A stretch of 64,000 nt of DNA from Alteromonas stellipolaris (GTDB lineage Bacteria > Pseudomonadota > Gammaproteobacteria > Enterobacterales > Alteromonadaceae): assembly GCF_001562115.1 (NCBI RefSeq), contig NZ_CP013926.1:2790001-2854000 (forward strand), read 5' to 3'. Positions 27,410-37,621 of this stretch are shown here, one piece after another. The position numbers were made by a program, and so were the translations under genes. Within the stretch, counting starts at the first letter, position 1; each line of letters begins with the position of its first letter. The notes below the pieces were generated by a model, which saw only the letters and a list, made by a program, of their open reading frames with translations, had not been told where the DNA came from and did not search any database.

Positions 27410-28483
27410 TTATAGTGATACTACCTGACCTTGTTTCGCTAATATAAAGTTAAAGCCTAATGCGTTATCACTTTCTAATTCTTGCGTAATTACAGCGCGC
27501 GGTTCAGCCCCACTTTTTAAACTGTATTTAATATGGCTGATGATAATTTTCATGTTGGTAAGCTGCGCTTTATCTTCTACTAACCCGTGAAACTTGGTGA
27601 GTTCTTGCATCAACCATTTAGGTGTAAGGTGGCCGAATAACAGGTTATCTGGGCGTGAGTTATCGAACGACACTTCAATAGAAATACCGCGAAGGGTTTT
27701 ATGCTGCATTTGCTGCGCGAGATAACGCCATACTGTATCTAGCTTTCCTTGCTTTTCTACTTCATCGGGCCCGGTATCACCAAAATACACAAACATATCG
27801 TTATTATGCTCAATCACAAATGCAGTGGACTCTAATGGATGGCTTAAGCTGAAGGGCGTTACCGTTAGTGCGGTATCTTTAATTTCTACCGTTTCTTGAG
27901 GCGCTAGGTCGATAACGTCGTACTTATTTAACATTGGCGCTATGCCACGGTTGGTGAAATTAGCCCATGCCTGCCAGTTAAAATAAGTATCGCTCATGGT
28001 TTGGTTTACAGACGAAAGCGCATAAATAGGCTTGCTACTGTCATCAGGGGAGGCAATCAATAATCCGGCAACGTGGTCGAGATGACCATGGCTAAGCAAG
28101 TAAGCTTTAACGTGATGATGCAGAATATTACCGTTTGGGTTTAACGCAGAATCTGGTGTGGTAGTTAAGCTATCAAACGCATTGTTTTGAAGCGCCACGT
28201 TAATACCATTCACTAATGACCCCGCGTCTAAACCAATGAAGTTTTCATCGTTTACACTGCGTAGTAAAAACGAACTTAAATTACCGTCTTCAATACCGCC
28301 CGTATCGCCTAAGGTAATAAGTTCGAACACCGGTGACATACTGCTATTCGTTTGTGTTTGAATGTCTTGTTGAGCTTGGGTGTGATTGGCTTGGGTGTGA
28401 TGAGCCTGGCTTTGATTAAACTGACAGGCGCTCATTATCAAAATAAGCAGTAACGTACTTATGTATTTCACGTAATTTTCCAA
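27410..28483 (-). CDS. Class II 3',5'-cyclic-nucleotide phosphodiesterase (CpdP-like), exported
   Basis: A 357-residue metallo-beta-lactamase-fold enzyme. A lipobox (LLILIMSACQFNQ) suggests a lipoprotein. The catalytic signature LLSHGHLDHVAGLLI (HxHxDH) is preceded by ITLGDTGGIEDGNLSSFLL and followed by FSLSHPLESTAFVIE, FVYFGDTGPDE, IEVSFDNSRPDN and FGHLTPKWL, all of the PDE class II family known from yeast Pde1 and Vibrio CpdP. It should hydrolyse cAMP outside the cytoplasm. The linker just after the lipobox is a 15-base repeat encoding a His/Thr/Gln/Ala stretch. Confidence 0.9.
   Translation of the reverse strand: MENYVKYISTLLLILIMSACQFNQSQAHHTQANHTQAQQDIQTQTNSSMSPVFELITLGDTGGIEDGNLSSFLLRSVNDENFIGLDAGSLVNGINVALQNNAFDSLTTTPDSALNPNGNILHHHVKAYLLSHGHLDHVAGLLIASPDDSSKPIYALSSVNQTMSDTYFNWQAWANFTNRGIAPMLNKYDVIDLAPQETVEIKDTALTVTPFSLSHPLESTAFVIEHNNDMFVYFGDTGPDEVEKQGKLDTVWRYLAQQMQHKTLRGISIEVSFDNSRPDNLLFGHLTPKWLMQELTKFHGLVEDKAQLTNMKIIISHIKYSLKSGAEPRAVITQELESDNALGFNFILAKQGQVVSL
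28370..28414. repeat. 15-base in-frame tandem repeat in the phosphodiesterase linker
   Basis: Three units: TTGAGCTTGGGTGTG (28370-28384), ATTGGCTTGGGTGTG (28385-28399) and ATGAGCCTGGCTTTG (28400-28414). They encode a repeated HTQA(N/Q) segment between the lipid anchor and the catalytic domain. Confidence 0.8.
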
Positions 28484-28556
28484 ATAAATTGTTTACCGTT
28501 AGCGAGTGGGCTATTTTAACATCGAGTTATTAAAGTGGGTTATCGCGCCCTTCTCA

Positions 28557-29693
28557 CTACAAGGTTGAAAAGAAAGCTTGGCTTTCACTGACTATGCGCG
28601 CCGTTTCAACAGGGTCCGGCTTAGTAGTCCAGTCGTTCAGCTTGAAAGTCCCGCCTAAAATCATATAGTCGTTTCTAGAGAACATATACAGAACATCTGA
28701 ACCGCCACCTACCGTTAAATAGTCGACGGCGGGGTCTGGCGGTAACAATACCAGCTGCCCTTTGGCGGGCATAATACCTTCATCGTTAAATAATGCTCTT
28801 GAGCCCAACCCTGTGCAATTAAAAACAATAGGCTCGGCAAGTGAATGTATGTCGTCTTTATCTTTAAAGTCACGAATTATAAACTCACCACCCGATAATC
28901 GAATATCGGTCACTAAGCGCCTTAAAAAGGTAGTGGTTTCTACCAACATAGTGGCAGATGATGTGCAGTAATCGGTTGGAAATGGGTGCTGCGCTGGCCC
29001 ATACACGTGTGTGTAAGGGTAGTATTGCCTAAACGGTCCTTCACCATCTGGCTCTGTGTCTCCGGCGGTATATAATTCTTTCCATTGAATGCCGTAATCC
29101 TTGCCCACCATTTTCGCAAAAGTGCTGTGTGCGATTTTTGCTGCTTGCTGTAATTGGGTTTTAAACGTGCTGCTAGATACCAAGGGGTCGTGCACACTGT
29201 ATGGCCCCCATTCTCCGCCCGCCACTTGCGACGTTGTAAAGCGCGGCATCGCTTTGGTGTACAAGGTCACTTTCCAACCCGCTTCTTGCAACAAACGGGC
29301 TGTGGTTAACCCCATTACTCCACAACCGATAATAGCCGCTTCTTTAGTTTCAGAATTAGCAACTTCATTCACTGCCAGTGCCGAAGAGCCCCAAGATAGG
29401 GAAATACCACCGCCTCCATGCCCGTAATTGTGCACCAAGGTTTTATTCCCGAATGCTTCACTTCGCACCACAAAACCTTCAGGCCTATAAGGTCGATGCC
29501 CCACAATTTCAGTCACGATATTATTGGCAGAAATTTTAGGTGCCACCATGGGCTTGCGGGAAAATGGGCGCTGAAACCCTTTGTTCGTTGTGGTTTTAGT
29601 TGGTGATGCAGTGCACGCGGCAAGTGATGCTGCTAATGTACCCGCGCCAATACCTTGCATAAACGCTCGGCGTTTTAGTGGTTTGTTCACCAT
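28557..29693 (-). CDS. Tat-exported D-amino-acid-oxidase-like flavoprotein
   Basis: A 378-residue FAD protein. The N-terminus KPLKRRAFMQGIGAGTLAASLAAC holds a twin-arginine motif and a lipobox, so it is probably exported folded and lipid-anchored. The core has EAAIIGCGVMGLTTARLLQEAGW (FAD-binding), VAGGEWGPY, VFNCTGLGSRALFND and MPAKGQLVLL, as in DAO-family oxidases. Its substrate may be a D-amino acid. The start at 29693 is preferred over 29699 because GAGGA is then six bases away. The leader carries a 10-base tandem repeat. Confidence 0.85.
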   Translation of the reverse strand: MVNKPLKRRAFMQGIGAGTLAASLAACTASPTKTTTNKGFQRPFSRKPMVAPKISANNIVTEIVGHRPYRPEGFVVRSEAFGNKTLVHNYGHGGGGISLSWGSSALAVNEVANSETKEAAIIGCGVMGLTTARLLQEAGWKVTLYTKAMPRFTTSQVAGGEWGPYSVHDPLVSSSTFKTQLQQAAKIAHSTFAKMVGKDYGIQWKELYTAGDTEPDGEGPFRQYYPYTHVYGPAQHPFPTDYCTSSATMLVETTTFLRRLVTDIRLSGGEFIIRDFKDKDDIHSLAEPIVFNCTGLGSRALFNDEGIMPAKGQLVLLPPDPAVDYLTVGGGSDVLYMFSRNDYMILGGTFKLNDWTTKPDPVETARIVSESQAFFSTL

Positions 29694-29710
29694 GCCCATT
29701 CCTCAATTTG

Positions 29711-29750
29711 TTTTGTTCTGTTTTGTTCTGTTGTGTTCTGTTTTGTTTGA
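29711..29750. repeat. 10-base tandem repeat in the DAO leader
   Basis: Four units: TTTTGTTCTG (29711-29720 and 29721-29730), TTGTGTTCTG (29731-29740) and TTTTGTTTGA (29741-29750). The array ends about 18 bases upstream of the DAO start codon on the minus strand. Confidence 0.9.
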
Positions 29751-29924
29751 TTTTTTCTCAGGCTTCAATGCGAGACACTAGGTCTATAGTGCAAAGTAAA
29801 ATGGAAGAAAGCAAAACACTTGCCAAGGGCATTGATTTACAGTGAAAAATAAAATAAAGGAAAAAGAAATAGAGAAAAGTGAAATAGGAATCGATGAAAT
29901 CAAAAACGATGAAGCAATATCGCT

Positions 29925-29957
29925 AAAACACGGGTTATCTCGAAGCGATAACCCGTG
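29925..29957 (-). terminator. Terminator of the S9 peptidase transcript
   Basis: A perfect 11-bp stem, CACGGGTTATC (29929-29939) with GATAACCCGTG (29947-29957), loop of 7, followed on the minus strand by TTTTAG. It sits 20 bases after the peptidase stop. Confidence 0.85.
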
Positions 29958-29976
29958 AACAAGCGTAAGTAGAGAA

Positions 29977-31986
29977 TTAGTGATTAAGAACGGGCTGCTC
30001 TTCTTCAAGGTGCGTACTAAGAAACTCAATGAGTGCGTTGTAATATACCGCCGCATCATCAGGATCTGAAAAGCCGTGTCCCACGTCGTCCATCACCATC
30101 CACTTATGTTTTATACCATGGTCTTTCAATGCAAAATGCAAACGATAAGAATGCTCGATATCGACATTATTATCATCTGTGCCATGGGCAATAAAGACAG
30201 GCTTTGTGATACCTTTAAATTGATATAAAGGAGAGTATTTAAATAGCTCATCTTGCTGAGTTTTAGGGTCGCCCATTATCTCTGTCAGTGCTCGCATCAT
30301 GCCATCCCTTTGGGCATCGCTTCGTTGGAACCGTAAAGCAAGATCGGTAACACCAGCAAAAGACGCTGCACACTTATAAAGCTGAGGGGAGCGAATAACA
30401 CTGTACAAGGCTGAATAACCGCCGTAACTGCCTCCCACAATACACACTTGGTTCGCATTTACCTCGTAGTTATCTTTAGTGAAGGAGAGCGCTTGCTCAA
30501 TATCATCTTCAATAAGCCGCCCCCACTGCTGAAGCCCCTGTTGTTTAAATGCCTTCCCATAACCAGCAGAGCCTCTGTAGTTAACTTGCAGTGTGGCAAA
30601 GCCTGCATCAACTAATACTTGTATATTGCCCGAATAATGACGGGAGTCACTTACGCCGATAGGGCCGCCATGAGGAATAACCACCAATGGAGGATTTTGG
30701 GTACTTGGCAGGGTTAAGAACGCTTCTAGCGTTACCCCATCTTCCGCTTCTAAGCGCAGTAGCTTTGTTTTACTAAGCGACTTATTGGAAAGCCAAGGAT
30801 ACAAATCAATAAGGTGACTGAAACTGTCAGTAGTTCGATTGTAATAGTAAGTTTGGCCCGGGTTCGCGCTGTCATCAGCCACGAAAATAATATTATTCCC
30901 CGACTTATCCATATCTACTGCATAAACCCCTTCGATTTTCGTTGATTTACTGAGCCTAGTGGTTAGCGCGTTGTAGTCGTCAGAAAAATAGACCTGCTTC
31001 GCCATGCCTTTTTCAATAAAAGACACACCGATGATATCTTTCGTTTCAGGATGCCTAATGGCAGCAGTTAAATCGTAAAATGGGTGCTCAAAAACAACCT
31101 CAGCAAATTGTTGAGATTCAATATCGAAGGTACGTAAATTGATTTTGTCGCTATTGTGATTGGTGAGCAAAAGTAGTTTTTCAGCATTACCGCCAACGAC
31201 TTTAAGAACATCACCTTTTTTACTTTCCCACACAGACTTGTAACGGTATTTCTTGGGCTTGCTTCCTGTTCTTGCAAACAGCTCAGTGACGTCATCAACG
31301 GTTCTTGTGCCAGCTAATCGCCAACCTTTACTGTCAAAGACCCAATTGTGAAGTTTCGGCCCTGTTTTATTAAGTCGTAGTTTTCTACGAAAATTTGACT
31401 CAGAAATCTTTTCAGTAAGATCTAGCTTAAACAAGTCTATGTAATAATCGTAATCATCAGAGTGTTCATAACGAGCAAAAATAGCTTTGTTTGTCTGATT
31501 AGGCAATGTATCGACCCAATAACCATTTTGCGAAATATAGGAAAGTCTAAAAGCGGGGTTAGGCTGTTGACTTCTGTCTGCGAACTCAACAAGAACATAG
31601 CGATGGAAGCGGCCGTTAGAATGTTGCTTAAGTGAAAGAAAGCTATCTGAAAGCCACTTTAATTCATAAATTTTATTATGATGGGTTTCCCAACTCATTA
31701 TCTTGTTTTTATGTTGAACTTGAAGTTGCTGACGCTCGAACGTTATTGGATCGTCCATAGTGCCCCTTTTCAAGTCGTAGATAATAAGGTCGTAGGTAGC
31801 TTCTTTAGGTTCAATAAATGCTACCGCTGTGCCTGAAGGGTTTATTGAAAATAATTTGTACTTAGACGCTTTGAAAAAGTCGCTTATGTTTTCACCATCG
31901 GCTTCTTTATCTTCAGCCTGAACTGGTTCGCACAGTAATACTAAGCTTGAAAGTAATGCCAAGAATATCAATTTAAAATGTGACAT
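29977..31986 (-). CDS. S9-family (prolyl-oligopeptidase-like) serine peptidase, exported
   Basis: A 669-residue secreted peptidase. A signal peptide (LIFLALLSSLVLLCEPVQAE) is followed by an N-terminal beta-propeller of about 380 residues and a C-terminal hydrolase domain: PHGGPIGVSD, VNYRGSAGYGKAF, nucleophile in CIVGGSYGGYSAL (Ser about 519), Asp in AHGTDDNNVD (about 604) and His in DDVGHGFSD (about 637). The full catalytic triad is present. Likely cleaves peptides in the periplasm. The preceding 182-residue exported protein ends three bases before it, so the two form an operon. Confidence 0.92.
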   Translation of the reverse strand: MSHFKLIFLALLSSLVLLCEPVQAEDKEADGENISDFFKASKYKLFSINPSGTAVAFIEPKEATYDLIIYDLKRGTMDDPITFERQQLQVQHKNKIMSWETHHNKIYELKWLSDSFLSLKQHSNGRFHRYVLVEFADRSQQPNPAFRLSYISQNGYWVDTLPNQTNKAIFARYEHSDDYDYYIDLFKLDLTEKISESNFRRKLRLNKTGPKLHNWVFDSKGWRLAGTRTVDDVTELFARTGSKPKKYRYKSVWESKKGDVLKVVGGNAEKLLLLTNHNSDKINLRTFDIESQQFAEVVFEHPFYDLTAAIRHPETKDIIGVSFIEKGMAKQVYFSDDYNALTTRLSKSTKIEGVYAVDMDKSGNNIIFVADDSANPGQTYYYNRTTDSFSHLIDLYPWLSNKSLSKTKLLRLEAEDGVTLEAFLTLPSTQNPPLVVIPHGGPIGVSDSRHYSGNIQVLVDAGFATLQVNYRGSAGYGKAFKQQGLQQWGRLIEDDIEQALSFTKDNYEVNANQVCIVGGSYGGYSALYSVIRSPQLYKCAASFAGVTDLALRFQRSDAQRDGMMRALTEIMGDPKTQQDELFKYSPLYQFKGITKPVFIAHGTDDNNVDIEHSYRLHFALKDHGIKHKWMVMDDVGHGFSDPDDAAVYYNALIEFLSTHLEEEQPVLNH

Positions 31987-31989
31987 ATT

Positions 31990-32538
31990 TTACTCCCCCC
32001 CTTTTAATGCGTGGGTGAGATAAAAGTCGATATAGTGATCGTTCGGATAAATACCGTTTACTACATCGAATTTGCCAATGTAACCTGGGTGATCTTGCTC
32101 AAGAATTTTGAGAATAATCGACGCTCTGTTTAGCTGTCTCACCTGAAGTCGGCTGCCCAGCTTTTCAATCATTAGTAGGCCAGTGTAGTTCAACACACCA
32201 GGCTTTACGGAAAAGGTTAAATTATCGTCAGATAAATCGTAATAAACCTTTAGTAAATTACCATTCTTTAAAGAACCGGTACGCTCGTATACTTCTGTCC
32301 ACGAATAGGTACCTGCTGGCATTTTTATAACTTCGATATGTTGGGAGTAGTTTAATGGACCAAACGTATGTTTGTTTCCGAAGCTATTGCCTTTTAAAAC
32401 AATGCTTTCTGAGTAGCCTTTAGAATACAGTGCAATGGCAACGTATCCTTCATCAGGCCCAAGGGGTTCTATTTCTGAAAATGCCTCAGCAGAAAATAAG
32501 GCAAGTATCGCTAGTAAAATAGCTTTCACGCAGTTCAT
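31990..32538 (-). CDS. Unknown exported protein co-transcribed with the S9 peptidase
   Basis: A 182-residue protein with a clean signal peptide (KAILLAILALFSAEAFSE). The rest is beta-rich and rather hydrophilic (EGYVAIALYSKGYSESIVLKG, MPAGTYSWTEVYE, VKPGVLNYTGLLMIEK). I recognise no family. It is the first gene of a two-gene operon; only three bases separate its stop from the start of the peptidase, so it may be a periplasmic partner, inhibitor or substrate-binding helper. No cysteines suited to metal or disulfide use stand out in the mature protein. Confidence 0.75.
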   Translation of the reverse strand: MNCVKAILLAILALFSAEAFSEIEPLGPDEGYVAIALYSKGYSESIVLKGNSFGNKHTFGPLNYSQHIEVIKMPAGTYSWTEVYERTGSLKNGNLLKVYYDLSDDNLTFSVKPGVLNYTGLLMIEKLGSRLQVRQLNRASIILKILEQDHPGYIGKFDVVNGIYPNDHYIDFYLTHALKGGE

Positions 32539-32849
32539 TCCTTTGATTTTTTCTAGTTATTTTTGCCTGACACTTTACTTAACTGGTGAATAATTTCAAC
32601 GGTGTTTTATACAATATAAAAAATCGGCTCTGTTCGTGCCTGGGCACTGAAGCTTCGTCTATACTATTATCACTAGAGGTGTCTAATGTTGACTTACTCA
32701 TTTTTGCTTAATTAAAAATACGATTGAGTTTTGTCAGCTAAACGCGCGGTTTAAACAACCATTCATATTTATTAACTCATTATGAAATATACAAAAAATA
32801 AGGTTGAACACAGCTTTTTTGATTGTTATTTCAGGTGTAAGAGGCAGCT
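32539..32849. other. Divergent intergenic region, exported-protein operon / chemoreceptor
   Basis: About 310 bases without a credible gene. It should hold the promoters of the 182-residue protein (minus) and the chemoreceptor (plus, with AGAGG ahead of its ATG). It is A/T-rich toward the chemoreceptor. I see no defined operator or strong hairpin. Confidence 0.45.
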
Positions 32850-34784
32850 ATGGCCCCCCCGGTAACAACGCCCAAAACTATTCGCAAAATTTTAATTCAA
32901 TCTATCAGTTTAATGGTGGCTATAACTGGGCTAGTTATCTCTAGTTATTTATGGTTTTCAATCAATTCAGACATTAAGCAACAAGCTATAGAAGAGCGAC
33001 AAGAGTTAAAACATGAATTGTTAGGCCTGCTAGATATCACCGATAGCTTAATGAAGCAGCAAGTGGATGCTGCGCTAAATGTATTGATCGCCAATACACA
33101 GCGCCTAGGAGAACCAAGAATTGTCACGAACTCAGCTTCCACTCCCTCGTTGTATTTTGGTGACATTCTAATTAATGATTCAAATGCGCTGGTGGATGAA
33201 GTTACTAGGCAAGTTAATGGTACTGCTACCGTTTTCGTTCGTGAAGGCGATGATTATAAGAGAATAGCCACCAATGTGACCAAGCCTAATGGCCAGCGGG
33301 CAACAGGTACACTGTTGTCTAAAGGCGGTTTGGCGATGAAAGCCATCAACAATAAGCAAACCTTTGTTGGCCAGGTTGATATATTAGGTAAACCATACAT
33401 TACTGCATATCGCCCTATCATAAGTAACGCAAACGAGGTAATTGGTATTCTCTATGTAGGCTATAGCGCAGATATTAGTACCCTTACCAAAGCCATTAAT
33501 AATGCCAGTGTGCTATCTGAAGGTTATGTTGTACTTAAAGATGATAAAGGCAGAATTCGCGCTCACAGCGACAATATCAGCGAACAAGAAATTAGCGCAA
33601 ATGCTAATGAAAGTGCGCGTTGGGACATTCAGTCTTATCCGTTCGAAGCGTGGCGCTACAGCCTATCAATTGGCTATTCTAAAGATGAAGTAGCTACTCG
33701 CGTTATGTCGAGATTAGGTATTTTATTGGTTTCACTTTTTGTAGCCTCTGCGCTACTGATTGCTATTTTGGTGTGGCTGATTAACCGTACTGTTTCAACG
33801 CCACTTAATGCGTTAACCAGACGTATAAGCGACTTAACTGGCGATGATGGCGACTTAACGCAACGTTTTGCAACGGGCCACACTGAGGAAATTAACGATA
33901 TCAGTAACAGCTTTAACCAGTTGTTAGACAAACTGCAGACCACAATCTCTGAAACGAGAAAATCCACTCAGCAAATTTCGTCGAGTTGCTTACAACTTTC
34001 TGATATTTCCCGTCGCTCAAATCAAGCAGTATCTAAACAAGTGATGGAAACTGAACAGGTGGCTGCGGCTATCGCGGAGCTAAACGCCACTGCACAGTCT
34101 GTCGCGCAAAGCGCTACTACCGCCGAGACCCTTTCGGTAGAAATAACGGGGGTTGCTGGCTCTACCCGAGACTTAGTGGTAAATACATCAAATTTAGCGA
34201 AAGAACAACGTGCTGCATTAGTTGAAACGGCTCAATATTCTGACAACCTTACCCAACTTTCTAGCAATATTGGCAGTGTACTTTCTGTTATTGAAGCCAT
34301 TGCAGATCAAACCAACTTACTGGCTCTAAACGCGGCCATTGAGTCGGCAAGGGCTGGTGAACATGGACGGGGGTTTGCGGTGGTCTCTGACGAAGTTAGA
34401 CAACTGGCCGTGAGAACTCAAGAATCGATAAAAGAAATCCAGAGCAATATTTCCAAAGTGCAAAATGCGGTGGTTTCAGTTAATACCTCAATTACTGAGT
34501 GCTCCACATTATCAGAAGATGTAGAGGCCCAATGTGAACGTATCGCAAACGAAATCACGAATCTAAACGACAGAATTGACAGCATTCGCAACACGAATAT
34601 TGAAATGGCAAGTGTAGCAGAAGAGCAAAGCCAGGTAACCGAACAACTGAGTGTAAATATTGAGACCATACGCGAGTCTGCACAAGACAGTGCTCGTTAT
34701 GTAGAAGAAACATCGAAATCGGCACAAACTACGTCTGACACTGCAGTTTCAATAGACAAAGCACTTAGTCACTACAAAGTATAA
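32850..34784 (+). CDS. Methyl-accepting chemotaxis protein with Cache-type sensor
   Basis: A 644-residue chemoreceptor. TM1 at about 13-34, a large periplasmic domain of about 245 residues with [33 protein letters not shown] and [12 protein letters not shown], which fits a single Cache fold (Cache_3/Cache_2 type), TM2 near 287-309, HAMP, and a signalling domain whose hairpin tip is [27 protein letters not shown] shortened here to the core residues about 483-507. It should couple to CheW/CheA; the ligand is not readable. AGAGG precedes the ATG. Confidence 0.94.
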   Translation: MAPPVTTPKTIRKILIQSISLMVAITGLVISSYLWFSINSDIKQQAIEERQELKHELLGLLDITDSLMKQQVDAALNVLIANTQRLGEPRIVTNSASTPSLYFGDILINDSNALVDEVTRQVNGTATVFVREGDDYKRIATNVTKPNGQRATGTLLSKGGLAMKAINNKQTFVGQVDILGKPYITAYRPIISNANEVIGILYVGYSADISTLTKAINNASVLSEGYVVLKDDKGRIRAHSDNISEQEISANANESARWDIQSYPFEAWRYSLSIGYSKDEVATRVMSRLGILLVSLFVASALLIAILVWLINRTVSTPLNALTRRISDLTGDDGDLTQRFATGHTEEINDISNSFNQLLDKLQTTISETRKSTQQISSSCLQLSDISRRSNQAVSKQVMETEQVAAAIAELNATAQSVAQSATTAETLSVEITGVAGSTRDLVVNTSNLAKEQRAALVETAQYSDNLTQLSSNIGSVLSVIEAIADQTNLLALNAAIESARAGEHGRGFAVVSDEVRQLAVRTQESIKEIQSNISKVQNAVVSVNTSITECSTLSEDVEAQCERIANEITNLNDRIDSIRNTNIEMASVAEEQSQVTEQLSVNIETIRESAQDSARYVEETSKSAQTTSDTAVSIDKALSHYKV

Positions 34785-34937
34785 TAGGAAAACCGGTGCC
34801 AACGGAAATCCCCGCACCCAATTTAAAGACCCTTTTATTATTTCATTAAACTGAAGCAAGCCCAGGCTACCGCTGGCTATTACTTAAATAGTGTCACTTT
34901 TTACAACGCCCTTAGCTAAAACGAGAAGGCACCAATA

Positions 34938-35234
34938 TTGAGATACTTTGCATTTTCATTTTTATTAATAACGCTTTCAGCAAATAGCTATGTTTTTGAT
35001 CCCAAGCAAGCACGTCAATCGCACAAGGTTATAGTGGAATGCAAAGACATCGCGTGGTCAGACGTTCAAACCCTTGTAGAACCCTATTTATCCGACGATC
35101 TTAACGCTGCCCTTGTTATGCAGGGGCAAAGTGCTAATTACAAAGTGTCGTTAGCTGCCGAACAAGTTATTGGTGAACCGGTTCCCGACATAACTAAAAC
35201 TCTACTGGAATCTATCATAGCCGCAGATTGTTAA
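34938..35234 (+). CDS. Small exported protein of unknown function
   Basis: A 98-residue protein read from TTG 34938, with GAGAAGG nine bases upstream. It has a signal peptide (YFAFSFLLITLSANSYVF) and two cysteines (VIVECKDIA near residue 34 and the final C), which may form a disulfide in the periplasm. It resembles small DUF3718-like secreted proteins of Alteromonadales and Shewanella, but the match is from memory and only tentative. Monocistronic, between the chemoreceptor and catalase genes. Confidence 0.6.
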   Translation: MRYFAFSFLLITLSANSYVFDPKQARQSHKVIVECKDIAWSDVQTLVEPYLSDDLNAALVMQGQSANYKVSLAAEQVIGEPVPDITKTLLESIIAADC

Positions 35235-35434
35235 TGTGATAAGCCTCGTGATAACTAAAAAAGTAAGTAAGATTCCCTACCCCGCTTCAGAATTTATTCT
35301 TTATCTGCGTAATCAATTCTAAACTCTTTTACACAATGTGCCGTAGCAATATTGAGCCCTAAATCAAAATCAAGGTCAGCGACCATGATTGCAACGGAAA
35401 CTGGCTTTATTTAAAGCCCTGAAGGATATTTACA

Positions 35435-36937
35435 ATGGCTAAAAGACCCCAATTAACAACATCAGCTGGCGCCCCAGTGGTAAGTAACGAAACAACCAAA
35501 ACCGCAGGAGAGCGCGGCCCAGCTCTTCTTCAAGATTATCAGTTGCTAGAAAAACTAGCCCATCAAAACCGAGAACGTATTCCAGAGCGTGTTGTTCACG
35601 CTAAAGGCTGGGGAGCACAAGGTACTTTCACGGTTACCCACGATATCACCGACTATTCTTGCGCCGATATTTTTTCACAAGTAGGCAAGCAAACTGAAGT
35701 GCTAAGCCGATGGTCAACCGTAGCAGGTGAGTCTGGTGCGGCTGATACCGAACGCGATGTGCGTGGGTTCAGTCTGAAGTTTTATACCGAGCAAGGCAAC
35801 TGGGATATGGTAGGTAATAATACCCCAGTGTTCTTCGTTCGCGATGGCTATAAATTTCCTGACTTTATTCGTACTCAAAAACGTCACCCGAAAACTAACC
35901 TTCGTTCACCAGAAGCTATGTTTGACTTCTGGGCAGGCCAGCCAGAAAGCGTACACCAAGTCACTATTCTTATGTCCGATAGAGGTATTCCTGTCTCGCC
36001 AATGCATATGAATGGTTATGGAAGTCACACTTTCAGCATGTGGAACAAAGACGGCAAACGCCATTGGGTGAAGTTTCACTTCAAGACCCAGCAAGGCATT
36101 AAGAATTACACCAATGAAACGTCTGAAAAAATTATTGGTAGTACCCGTGAGAAGTATCAAGAAGAGTTGTACAACGCTATTGATGAAGGCAATTTCCCTA
36201 AATGGACCATGTACATTCAAGCCATGCCAGAGGAAGATGCTGGCAAGCAAGCCTTCAACCCTTTCGACTTAACAAAAGTATGGCCACACGACGATTATCC
36301 GCTTATTCAAGTAGGCGAACTGGAAATGAACAAGAATCCAGAGAACTATTTTCAAATGGTTGAAAATGCGGCGTTCAGCCCATCTAACATCGTTCCAGGT
36401 ATTGGTTTCAGCCCTGACAAAATGTTGCAGGCACGTATCTTTTCCTATGCTGATGCCCACAGATACCGTTTAGGTACGCATTACGAAGCACTACCTGCCA
36501 ATGCGCCTAAAAACAGTAAGGTAAACCACTATCATAAAGACGGTGCTATGCGCTTCTTTACCAACGATTTTGGCAACCCTGATGCGTATTACGAGCCAAA
36601 CCAACACGAAGGCCCTGTGGCAGATTTCTCAGTTAAAGAACCACCACTTCGCATTGACGGTGATGCAGACAGATATCATCAAGAAGATGCGGATGTTGAT
36701 TACGTTCAACCCCGTAAACTTTATGAGATGTTTGATGACGCACAAAAAGAGCGTATGTATAAAAACTACGCGGCGGCCATGGGTCCATGCTCAGATAGCG
36801 TGAAAGAGCGCTGGTATGCGGTGTTAGAAAAAGTACACCCAGATTATGCAGCAGGTGTGAAACACGCTGTTGAAACCTTGGATACCGACGTTAACACAGT
36901 ACCTATTACTGAAAACACGCCGATTGAAGATAACTAA
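35435..36937 (+). CDS. katA: Monofunctional haem catalase (small-subunit clade)
   Basis: A 500-residue catalase. Distal His in [13 protein letters not shown] (His 55), Asn in [12 protein letters not shown], and the proximal haem Tyr in [14 protein letters not shown] (about 338). The length and the [19 protein letters not shown] start match small-subunit (clade 3) KatA-type enzymes. It is cytosolic by sequence. GAAGGA precedes the ATG and a strong terminator follows. The regulator is not visible; no clear OxyR site was identified. Confidence 0.95.
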   Translation: MAKRPQLTTSAGAPVVSNETTKTAGERGPALLQDYQLLEKLAHQNRERIPERVVHAKGWGAQGTFTVTHDITDYSCADIFSQVGKQTEVLSRWSTVAGESGAADTERDVRGFSLKFYTEQGNWDMVGNNTPVFFVRDGYKFPDFIRTQKRHPKTNLRSPEAMFDFWAGQPESVHQVTILMSDRGIPVSPMHMNGYGSHTFSMWNKDGKRHWVKFHFKTQQGIKNYTNETSEKIIGSTREKYQEELYNAIDEGNFPKWTMYIQAMPEEDAGKQAFNPFDLTKVWPHDDYPLIQVGELEMNKNPENYFQMVENAAFSPSNIVPGIGFSPDKMLQARIFSYADAHRYRLGTHYEALPANAPKNSKVNHYHKDGAMRFFTNDFGNPDAYYEPNQHEGPVADFSVKEPPLRIDGDADRYHQEDADVDYVQPRKLYEMFDDAQKERMYKNYAAAMGPCSDSVKERWYAVLEKVHPDYAAGVKHAVETLDTDVNTVPITENTPIEDN

Positions 36938-36985
36938 TTTCAATCGGAAACGTTTCAATTAACGTTACGCTTCTATAGAAGCGTA

Positions 36986-37018
36986 AAGCCCCTAACACGA
37001 AGTGTTGGGGGCTTTTTT
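36986..37018 (+). terminator. Catalase terminator
   Basis: AAGCCCCTAACAC (36986-36998) pairs with GTGTTGGGGGCTT (37002-37014), followed by a T run. A second small hairpin, ACGCTTCTATAGAAGCGT, sits just before it (36967-36984). Confidence 0.92.
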
Positions 37019-37129
37019 GAGATTCAAAGTAAATAAGAAAAAATCTTAATGATGCGCAAAGGTTGAACTACATCATGCCCAACACTATATGCCCACGACT
37101 CCCGCATTTGTCGCTAGGTTTTAATCGGG

Positions 37130-37267
37130 CTATTTCTTATCAGAACGCTCGGCTCTTTTCTTTTTCTTCCGCTCGTTTTTATCGGTTACGATCTTAATCG
37201 CTTCTTCTTGCGTTAAGTTAGGGTGTTTAGCCACTATTTCTTTAACTCTGTCATCAAATTTTGTCAT
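37130..37267 (-). CDS. Small basic protein, 45 residues, unknown
   Basis: A complete short frame (ATG at 37267, TAG at 37130). It encodes a protein with an acidic/neutral first half (FDDRVKEIVAKHPNLTQEEA) predicted helical, then a strongly basic tail (DKNERKKKKRAERSDKK). The reading frame is well behaved and codon use looks normal. No family is recognised. The basic tail and helical front could suit nucleic-acid or ribosome contact, but that is only a guess. It lies in an otherwise gene-poor stretch after katA. Confidence 0.6.
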   Translation of the reverse strand: MTKFDDRVKEIVAKHPNLTQEEAIKIVTDKNERKKKKRAERSDKK

Positions 37268-37621
37268 TTATAAATCTCATATTTTGTATGTTCAATATTA
37301 CAGCGGTTCTAGCTTTCAACGGGAATAGATGTGTAGCGGTTCAACTTCTTGCCGAGTTTGCAACTTAAGGCAAGATAAGGAAAAAGCGCATGCTTTATAC
37401 TCAGATGTCTTCGCACGAATAAACTAGAACAACACCTTATGCGTGATAACACTATTTTACATCAAACACGAAGATAATGATGTCGAAATCGAGTTAAAAT
37501 TTGAGAGGGGTTTAGTGGAGGCTTTGTGGGATTAATTTTGTGAAGACTAATTTTTTGGACAGCCACCGCCAGTATTTAATGGAGAAAAAAGCCTTAAGGA
37601 GGAAAACGGTAGGTGATAAGA
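37268..37621. other. Gene-poor stretch upstream of the small basic protein
   Basis: About 350 bases with no credible gene. It must hold the small protein's promoter. A TGGACAGCCACC motif (37556-37567) belongs to a dispersed repeat also found near 49 and 62.9 kb. Confidence 0.5.

Noticed and set aside
29784..30059. Minus-strand frame between the oxidase and S9 peptidase genes
   Set aside because: It runs through the peptidase 3' end and its terminator in another frame and has low-complexity hydrophobic sequence.
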